From an uncultured Streptococcus sp. (GTDB lineage Bacteria > Bacillota > Bacilli > Lactobacillales > Streptococcaceae), in the NCBI GenBank assembly GCA_934196125.1, contig CAKPVT010000002.1, positions 1-64,000 of the forward strand: a stretch of 64,000 bases of DNA, given 5' to 3'. The position numbers and the translations under genes were made by a program. The notes under the pieces are model-generated. The model ran no database searches and was not told the origin of the DNA. It saw only the letters and a program-made list of their open reading frames with translations. Shown one piece after another: positions 57,995-64,000 of the stretch; the first letter of the stretch is position 1, and each line of letters starts with the position of its first letter.

Positions 57995-58812
57995 AACTGA
58001 TCTTCTAATTCCTTTTCCGTAAGATAATTCTCTGTAAATTCAAACCCTTTATTTTTAAAAGCAGAGATAAGATTGGCTGAAAAAGGAATATCTAGTCCTA
58101 ACGTCAATAATTCTTCTCCTCTAGCAAAGAGTTCTCGCGGTGTTGAGCTTGACTCAACTTTTCCTCTTTTCATGACTAACACACGGTCACTCAATGCAAC
58201 TTCATCTAAGTCATGAGTGATAGAAATAACCGTCATATTATACTGATCACGAATCTCTTTTATCGTCTGAATCAATTCTAAACAACCCTCTGGGTCTAAC
58301 ATACTTGTTGCTTCGTCCAAAATAATAATATTGGGACGTATAGCAATTGCTCCAGCAATCGCAACACGTTGTTTTTGTCCGCCAGAAAGACGTGACGGCT
58401 CACGGTCAGCAAAGTCAGACATTCCAACTAATTGAAGTGCCTCTTTAACACGTGACTGCATTTCCTCAAGAGGAATTCCTTTATTTTCAAGTCCGAAGGC
58501 GACATCATCCTCAACGGTTGCTCCAACAAATTGATTATCTGGATTTTGAAAAACCATTCCAATCTTCTGACGAACGTTCCACACATTTTCTTCCGTTAAA
58601 AGCTCGTTTTCAACAAAAATATCGCCTGATTCAGCGGCCAACAGCCCATCAATCAAACGAACTGTTGTTGATTTTCCTGAACCATTGTGCCCAACAATAG
58701 ACAACCATTCACCTTGTTTCACGTGAAACGATAAGTCATCCAAGGTGTAATTGTCCTGATTATCATCATATTTAAATTTTAAATGTTTAACGTCAATGCT
58801 ATTCAATGTCAT
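57970..58812 (-). CDS. ecfA1: ECF transporter ATPase EcfA1
   Basis: 280 residues. Walker [10 protein letters not shown], signature [15 protein letters not shown], Walker [13 protein letters not shown] (the Ser form typical of EcfA1) and ITHDLDE. It is the first of the three ecf genes and overlaps the pgsA stop by four bases. Confidence 0.96.
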   Translation of the reverse strand: MTLNSIDVKHLKFKYDDNQDNYTLDDLSFHVKQGEWLSIVGHNGSGKSTTVRLIDGLLAAESGDIFVENELLTEENVWNVRQKIGMVFQNPDNQFVGATVEDDVAFGLENKGIPLEEMQSRVKEALQLVGMSDFADREPSRLSGGQKQRVAIAGAIAIRPNIIILDEATSMLDPEGCLELIQTIKEIRDQYNMTVISITHDLDEVALSDRVLVMKRGKVESSSTPRELFARGEELLTLGLDIPFSANLISAFKNKGFEFTENYLTEKELEDQLWELLLKA

Positions 58813-59363
58813 TTAAATGTATCCTTAAAAAGGAATCCTGCTCCCTTGAAGTAATCATATCCTGAATAAATGGTAAAAATCAATGCCACATAAAGTAAAA
58901 GTGTGCCAATAATTGAAAAATGGCATAGTAAGAAAATAATTGAAAACATTTGTGTAAATGTTTTGATTTTCCCAGGCATAGCAGCTGCTAAGACTGTTCC
59001 ACCATTTTCAACAAGTAAAAGACGAAGTCCTGTAACGGCTAATTCACGACAAATAATGATAGCAGCAATCCAAGCAGGAACCATTTTTAATTCAACAAGC
59101 ATAATAAATGCTGTCATTACCAACATTTTGTCGGCTAATGGGTCAGCGAATTTACCAAAGTTAGTAACAACTTGCCATTTTCTTGCAAGATAACCATCTA
59201 AATAGTCTGTAATGCTTGCCAATGCAAAAACAATTGCAGCAACAACATGCCCTGTCGAACTCTTCCAGAAACAAAGGATAAGAATGAAGAGTGGAATCAT
59301 CACGATACGTCCTAATGTTAATAAATTAGGAATGTTTTCCTTTTTTGTAAAATCGATTTTCAT
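58809..59363 (-). CDS. pgsA: CDP-diacylglycerol-glycerol-3-phosphate 3-phosphatidyltransferase
   Basis: 184 residues. The CDP-alcohol phosphotransferase motif DG-x2-AR-x8-G-x3-D-x3-D is seen as DYLDGYLARKWQVVTNFGKFADPLADK. Four or more membrane segments. It makes phosphatidylglycerophosphate, the first step to phosphatidylglycerol. It lies between rodZ (9-base gap) and ecfA1. Confidence 0.96.
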   Translation of the reverse strand: MKIDFTKKENIPNLLTLGRIVMIPLFILILCFWKSSTGHVVAAIVFALASITDYLDGYLARKWQVVTNFGKFADPLADKMLVMTAFIMLVELKMVPAWIAAIIICRELAVTGLRLLLVENGGTVLAAAMPGKIKTFTQMFSIIFLLCHFSIIGTLLLYVALIFTIYSGYDYFKGAGFLFKDTFK

Positions 59364-59372
59364 TTTTCTACC

Positions 59373-60317
59373 TTACTGAATATTAATTGTAATATAACTT
59401 AGCGTTGTACTTGTTAATGCAGAAGTGTCAACTTCTTGTCCATCAATGGTTACTGTCACACCTTCAGTAACCCCCAAAGTAATCAAAGAACTTGTTGTTC
59501 CAGAAGGAAGAACTGCAGTATAACTTGTTGTTCCAGTTGACGAAAGAAGAGTACCAGAATCATTAGATTCTGAATTTGTCACAGACACCCAACTACTGTC
59601 TGCACCAGATAAGCTAATTTCAACAGTTAAACTATCTGTCACATTTGACAAGTTTACCGTCAAGCTATTGCCGCTTCCCTCAGTGGACATTTTCAAAGAA
59701 GTATCTTCCTCAGAAGATGATAACTCACTTGTTGAAGAAGAACTTTCTGATGATGTTGAGTCTGTCGTTGTTGAACTACTGCTATGGACAACGGAGTAGC
59801 TTGTGCTTGCGTTATTGCTGTCACTTTGCAATTGATTCCAAGTCACGAAAGAAACAAAAGCTAAAATTCCCAATGCCACCAAGCAAAGCATCACAATCGG
59901 AAGGTAAGAATTTATTTTTTCTTTTCCTTTGTAACGGCTTGAGCGTGAGCCAATAATAAAGCTATCATCGCTAGCTGATTTTGCAATGCTAATTGTTTCA
60001 TCTTGCGGCGTTTTCACAATACTCTCAGTATTAGTAGTGGTAGATTCTACTACGTGCTCTTCTTGCTCCTCATCTGATGAATCAACTTCTTGTTCATGAT
60101 ATTTTTCCAACAAATCAGCGGTGTCAAGCTCAACAGCTTCGCTATATTGTTGTAAGTAAGTTTCAATCTTATCTTTAGGGATTAATTTAAATTGTTCAAA
60201 CTCCAAAGCCAAAAGATGTGGCAAAGGAATCGCTGTTTTTTTTTCGACTTCTTCTAATTTCAGGTGTTTTGCCACCCGAGCTTCTCTTAAAATCTCACCA
60301 ATCGTTTGTTCTCTCAT
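59373..60317 (-). CDS. rodZ: RodZ-like cell-shape protein
   Basis: 314 residues. The N-terminal helix-turn-helix (TIGEILREARVAKHLKLEEVEKKT, about 5-75) is followed by an acidic linker, one membrane helix (about 140-160, YLPIVMLCLVALGILAFVSF), a very Ser-rich stretch and a C-terminal DUF4115 beta domain (about 215-314). RodZ anchors the elongation machinery in rods; in ovoid streptococci it works with MreCD in peripheral wall growth. It is upstream of pgsA in one operon. Confidence 0.92.
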   Translation of the reverse strand: MREQTIGEILREARVAKHLKLEEVEKKTAIPLPHLLALEFEQFKLIPKDKIETYLQQYSEAVELDTADLLEKYHEQEVDSSDEEQEEHVVESTTTNTESIVKTPQDETISIAKSASDDSFIIGSRSSRYKGKEKINSYLPIVMLCLVALGILAFVSFVTWNQLQSDSNNASTSYSVVHSSSSTTTDSTSSESSSSTSELSSSEEDTSLKMSTEGSGNSLTVNLSNVTDSLTVEISLSGADSSWVSVTNSESNDSGTLLSSTGTTSYTAVLPSGTTSSLITLGVTEGVTVTIDGQEVDTSALTSTTLSYITINIQ

Positions 60318-60380
60318 ACGGGTTTCCTTTAATAAAATGTAATCAGGGCTATTATAGCAAATTTTAGAAAGTATTTCGAT

Positions 60381-61670
60381 TTATTTTGGCAGGATTGTGA
60401 ATTCTGTTGCATCAGCATGTGCTAAGAAATCATTACCGATTTTCAAGACTTCTGCAAAATCCAACGTTGCTAATATTTTTGGAACCTCTAAATAAGTTTC
60501 ATCTTCTGATAAATGATTAATAAATTGCGCTGATAAGTTATCAATAGAATCTAGGCTTTTGAAGAAATCGCCATACAATTCCTTTTTGACAATTTTAAAG
60601 TGTTCTTCTGATAAATCGTCCAAATCGCTTGATTGAGATACTTTATTCAAATATTGACGGATATTATTTGCCATCACAATTGGTTCCAAAGTATCTAAAG
60701 AAATAATCAAAAACTGAAAATCTGGACAAACTTCAATTTCAAAATCAAAAGAGTCATCAATCTGTCCACTTTCATAAAGCTGCTGATAACGTTTTGATGT
60801 CCAGCCAAACAACATGGTAAAGAATAATCGCAGCGCCAATTCTTGACGTAAAATTGAAGTTCCCTTGGGCAACTGTGTCCCTCTATAACCAATTGCCAAT
60901 TTAGGGTGAGTGACATCCATTTGAATGTTCTTTTTCGGCACTACCTGCTCATACACCAAACCTTGTCGTTTAACAACGTGTTTTTTGCTTGCCTTTTCTT
61001 TTTGCTCTTTTTTGATTTGATTAAATAGCAAGTCCTTATCGAAATTTCCAACAAGCAACAATGTCATTTCCTGTGGGGAGTAGAAAATATTGTGATTCTC
61101 TTTTAAATCTGCCACCGAAATATTTTCAATACTTTCTTGCGTGCCAGCAATATCTTGAGCAAGGGCAGTGTTAGGATATAAATTTTCAAGAATTCCTTGA
61201 TAAAGACGGTAGTCTGCATCATCTTGATACATGTCAATTTCTTGACCAATGATATCTTTTTCACGCGTAATAGAGGCTTCTGTAAAGGAGGTTTCTGATA
61301 TAAACTGCTGAAGAAGTGTCACATTTTCTTCTAGGTTGTCAACCGCAGAAAAATAGTAGCAAGTCTTGTCAAAAGTTGTAAAGGCATTGCTATTTGCTCC
61401 CGCATTAGTAAATAGCTCCGCAACATCCTGACCATCCTCCAATTCAAACAATTTGTGCTCTAAAAAATGAGCAATCCCCTCGTTGTATTCTTTGGGCTGT
61501 CCATCATATGTAAACTTTGTGTCAAGAGAGCCAAAATTTACAATCATCATTCCACAACTTTCTTGAAAATCTTGTTTTGGGATCAGAAAAACTTTCAATC
61601 CATTTTCTAACTCAGCCGAGTAAATTTTTTCATTTATTTCTGAAAAAATTTGCTCCTTTAATTCTGTCAT
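60381..61670 (-). CDS. M16-family zinc peptidase (YmfH-like)
   Basis: 429 residues. The inverted zinc motif HFLEH (HxxEH) lies near residue 68 in IAHFLEHKLFE, with the distal Glu expected about 75 residues later. It pairs with the following M16 gene; the two are adjacent with no gap, as in many Firmicutes. The substrate is not established. Transcription towards rodZ-pgsA-ecf suggests a long operon. Confidence 0.92.
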   Translation of the reverse strand: MTELKEQIFSEINEKIYSAELENGLKVFLIPKQDFQESCGMMIVNFGSLDTKFTYDGQPKEYNEGIAHFLEHKLFELEDGQDVAELFTNAGANSNAFTTFDKTCYYFSAVDNLEENVTLLQQFISETSFTEASITREKDIIGQEIDMYQDDADYRLYQGILENLYPNTALAQDIAGTQESIENISVADLKENHNIFYSPQEMTLLLVGNFDKDLLFNQIKKEQKEKASKKHVVKRQGLVYEQVVPKKNIQMDVTHPKLAIGYRGTQLPKGTSILRQELALRLFFTMLFGWTSKRYQQLYESGQIDDSFDFEIEVCPDFQFLIISLDTLEPIVMANNIRQYLNKVSQSSDLDDLSEEHFKIVKKELYGDFFKSLDSIDNLSAQFINHLSEDETYLEVPKILATLDFAEVLKIGNDFLAHADATEFTILPK

Positions 61671-62915
61671 TTATTTTCCCTCCAAAAAATAAAGCGCCTG
61701 TAATTTTACTTTTCTTGTGAATTTTAAAACATCTTCTTTACTAACGTTGTCAATTTTGTCAATTATCTTATCAACACTAAAATTACTTGTAAGATACTGA
61801 TGATTGTAGTCACGTTCAATGATTACTCTTGGGGAATCACAAGCCAATTTTAAATTAACCTTTAACATTTTTTTCGTTTGTTTTAAAAGTGATTCAGAGA
61901 AGCGCCCCATCTTAATATCCGAAAATTGCTTATTGATTAATTGAAGTGTTTTATTTCGGCTTTTCTTGTCAATTCCAGCGTAAACATTCAGTAAACCTGT
62001 GTAAATATCGAATTGACTTCCTATGGTATATGCCAAACCTTCTTTCTCACGTAATTCTGTAAACAGACGAGAATGAGCAAAACCTCCAAACAGCCCATTA
62101 AAGACTAGTAGTGTAAAGTATTCTTCATCTTGATAGCGTATTGGAAAATGATAGCCTAGCTGTAAAACTGATTGATTAACGTCTTTAGTTTCAAATTGTT
62201 GTCTGATAACATTTGTAAATTCTTGTTGGTAGTCAAATACTAAATCTTTATGACGTTCTTCAAACGGAAAACGATTAAACAACTGTAGCATACGATAATC
62301 ATCAAATTCACCCAATAAAAAGATGTCCAAACGGTCTTCACGCAACATTTTCTGAAATTCCTGAAAAGCCGTGTAAGAATTTTCAGCGGCTACTAATTCG
62401 GCTGTTCCATATTTTGAAGTTTGAAAAGCAGAATCTTCATAAAAAAGTTTCTTAAGTCCCAACTCACTACTATAAAAACTATCGTCTTTATCAGCGTTCA
62501 AATAATTAATCAAATTAGTCTGCTCGATATTAAAAAGTTTAGACTGATACTGCTCAACCGTCACAAGTGGAGCAAATAAATTTTGGTAAAGAAAATCAAT
62601 CATTTCTTCCAACAGATTTTCATCTGTCATTACAAATTGATTTTTTATAAAAGCCAACTCAATGTCAACGATATGGACTAGTCCCTTGGTTGACACTTTG
62701 GTTGACAACGTTGCACCATAAAGACTAGCTAAACGCTCTCTAAAAAGCTGAGCTGTTGGATATTCCGCATTGGCTGTCGCTAAAATTTGCGCGACTAAAA
62801 CACGTCGTGCAACCGTCTTTTGACTAAAGTCACCAGAAAAGCGAAAAGTTAGGTGATTCATTTTAAATTTTTCACTTTTGATAAGATGTAATTCAACACC
62901 CTCAACTAATTTCAT
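61671..62915 (-). CDS. M16-family peptidase-like protein (YmfF-like, no zinc motif)
   Basis: 414 residues from the ATG at 62913-62915 (MKLVEGVELHLIKSEKF), with AAGGAA upstream. It has the M16 fold, with FRERLASLYGATL and GLFGGFAHSRLFTELREKEGLAY, but HxxEH is absent, so it is the non-catalytic partner of the YmfH-like protein. Its start is 88 bases from the divergent yaaA. Confidence 0.9.
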   Translation of the reverse strand: MKLVEGVELHLIKSEKFKMNHLTFRFSGDFSQKTVARRVLVAQILATANAEYPTAQLFRERLASLYGATLSTKVSTKGLVHIVDIELAFIKNQFVMTDENLLEEMIDFLYQNLFAPLVTVEQYQSKLFNIEQTNLINYLNADKDDSFYSSELGLKKLFYEDSAFQTSKYGTAELVAAENSYTAFQEFQKMLREDRLDIFLLGEFDDYRMLQLFNRFPFEERHKDLVFDYQQEFTNVIRQQFETKDVNQSVLQLGYHFPIRYQDEEYFTLLVFNGLFGGFAHSRLFTELREKEGLAYTIGSQFDIYTGLLNVYAGIDKKSRNKTLQLINKQFSDIKMGRFSESLLKQTKKMLKVNLKLACDSPRVIIERDYNHQYLTSNFSVDKIIDKIDNVSKEDVLKFTRKVKLQALYFLEGK

Positions 62916-63003
62916 TGCAAATTCCTTACTAAAAAACACATTATTAGCTAAAATTATACCACGTTTATGTTATAATTACTTGAATTATAAAATGGAGAAA
63001 ACA

Positions 63004-63381
63004 ATGGAATACAAATTATTTGGTGACTATATCACATTACAAGCATTACTAAAAGAACTTAGTATTATCCAAAGTGGTGGAGCTATAAAAGGGTATTTAG
63101 CAGAAACAACTGTTCTTTTTAATAGTCAAGATGAAAAACGTCGTGGCAAAAAAATTCGTATCGGCGATACCATCACCATTCCCGAAGAAAATGTTGAGAT
63201 TCAGATTGTCGAGCCAACATCAGCTGAAAAACAAGAGCGCCTAGAAGCAATTGTTGAAAAAGAACGTGTCGCCGCTATTGTAAAAGAGCTCAATCAGAAA
63301 AATAAAAAAGTTAAAAAACAAAATCAAGGAAAAACAAAACAAACAAATGAACGTAAACCCGTTCGTTTCCCAGGAACTTAA
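63004..63381 (+). CDS. yaaA: S4-domain protein YaaA
   Basis: 125 residues from the ATG at 63004 ([13 protein letters not shown]), with GGAG upstream; the longer frame runs back over the divergent gene. The S4-like RNA-binding part is [21 protein letters not shown]...RIGDTI, and the C-terminal tail is Lys-rich. It is the usual partner upstream of recF, with 2 bases between the stop and the recF ATG. The function is unclear; RNA or ribosome binding is likely. Confidence 0.92.
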   Translation: MEYKLFGDYITLQALLKELSIIQSGGAIKGYLAETTVLFNSQDEKRRGKKIRIGDTITIPEENVEIQIVEPTSAEKQERLEAIVEKERVAAIVKELNQKNKKVKKQNQGKTKQTNERKPVRFPGT

Positions 63382-63383
63382 GC

Positions 63384-64000
63384 ATGCGGATTCAAAAAAT
63401 AACGTTAAAAAATTATCGTAACTATCTGACTAGTGAGCTTGAATTTTCTCCTGGACTTAATGTTTTCATCGGAAAAAACGCCCAAGGAAAAACAAATTTC
63501 TTAGAAGCAATTTATTTCCTTTCTCTTACCCGCAGCCACCGCACACGAACAGACAAAGAGTTGATTCATTTTGATGCCAAAGAACTTCTGGTTTCTGGTA
63601 TTTTACAACGTTCAAGTGGTACTGTTCCTTTAGATATTAGTCTTTCAAGTAAGGGACGTGTTACAAAAGTTAATCATCTAAAACAAGCTAAGTTATCAGA
63701 CTATATTGGTGTAATGACCGTTGTTCTTTTTGCACCTGAAGACTTACAACTCATCAAAGGCGCTCCAAGCCTTCGTCGAAAATTTATTGACATTGATTTA
63801 GGGCAAATAAAGCCGATTTATTTAGCAGATTTGTCTAATTATAACCACGTGCTAAAACAGCGTAATACTTATCTTAAAACGGCTGAAAAGGTAGATACTG
63901 ATTTTTTAGCTGTGCTTGATGAGCAATTAGCTGATTTTGGTAACCGTGTCATGGAACATCGTTTAGATTTCATTTCTAATTTAGAAAAAGAAGCCGACCG
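63384..64000 (+). CDS. recF: DNA replication and repair protein RecF (cut by window edge)
   Basis: The first 205 codons are present. [14 protein letters not shown] is the family start, Walker A is [13 protein letters not shown], and [19 protein letters not shown] is the conserved RecF motif. RecF loads RecA at gaps with RecO and RecR. The 3' part, with signature and Walker B, lies outside the window. Confidence 0.97.
   Translation, partial: MRIQKITLKNYRNYLTSELEFSPGLNVFIGKNAQGKTNFLEAIYFLSLTRSHRTRTDKELIHFDAKELLVSGILQRSSGTVPLDISLSSKGRVTKVNHLKQAKLSDYIGVMTVVLFAPEDLQLIKGAPSLRRKFIDIDLGQIKPIYLADLSNYNHVLKQRNTYLKTAEKVDTDFLAVLDEQLADFGNRVMEHRLDFISNLEKEAD

Overview
The window is chromosomal DNA of a low-GC Streptococcus. 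Gene content and order (ruvB; nrdG-GNAT-nrdD; ireB-ruvX-DUF1292; spx; recA-cinA; ruvA-mutL-mutS; argR/argS; aspS; hisS/rpmF-rpmG; veg-dnaB-rplI-gdpP-mnmG-mnmA; sdaAB-sdaAA; ecfT-ecfA2-ecfA1-pgsA-rodZ; yaaA-recF) are those of the origin-proximal left arm of streptococcal chromosomes. A GbpC-type glucan-binding adhesin fits oral or gut species such as the bovis/equinus group, but this is an inference. Most genes lie on the minus strand and recF sits at the right end, so the origin is probably off the right edge and the minus strand is leading.

Layout. 1-3.9 kb is accessory: the end of an ISL3 transposase, a small helical protein, a truncated DUF3800 gene, and an LPXTG adhesin whose promoter spacer contains a run of 12 G. 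3.9-6.9 kb carries pepO and a Gfo/Idh/MocA oxidoreductase. 6.9-8.0 kb is gene-poor but rich in signals: a pilin-like gene scrap, a candidate structured RNA, six DnaA boxes, and a CiaR-type small RNA beside ruvB. 8-27 kb is housekeeping: DNA repair and recombination, anaerobic ribonucleotide reduction, competence-linked cinA-recA with a ComX box, a second ComX box before an unannotated 42-codon ORF, a dead rgg regulator, and arginine genes. 28.4-30.2 kb is an AT-rich island with a tnpV scrap and a gene split by a 37-bp tandem duplication. 30.2-36.3 kb holds two YitT proteins, aspS, hisS and rpmF-rpmG. 36.3-39.5 kb, just after rpmG, is a decayed mobile-element zone: ABC transporter fragments, a frameshifted lipase paired with a DUF1310 protein, and a replication-initiator/relaxase fragment. 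39.6-43.4 kb has yhgE/tetR and a broken IS200-like element. 43.4-64 kb is again core: translation, replication, c-di-AMP turnover, tRNA modification, serine catabolism, cell-wall lytic proteins, ECF vitamin transport, phospholipid synthesis, and recF running off the end.

How the genes work together. The repair and competence genes (ruvB, ruvA, mutL, mutS, recA, cinA, recF) serve recombination, mismatch repair and transformation. nrdD-orf48-GNAT-nrdG form an anaerobic dNTP operon. ireB-ruvX-DUF1292, ylbF-like-mutS and gdpP-rplI-dnaB are tightly packed operons with overlapping ends. Decay is frequent: at least nine genes are truncated, frameshifted or stopped, several of them at short repeats or homopolymers.

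Start codons were adjusted by ribosome-binding site and known family N-termini where stated. Identifications come from reading motifs by eye; no database search was possible.
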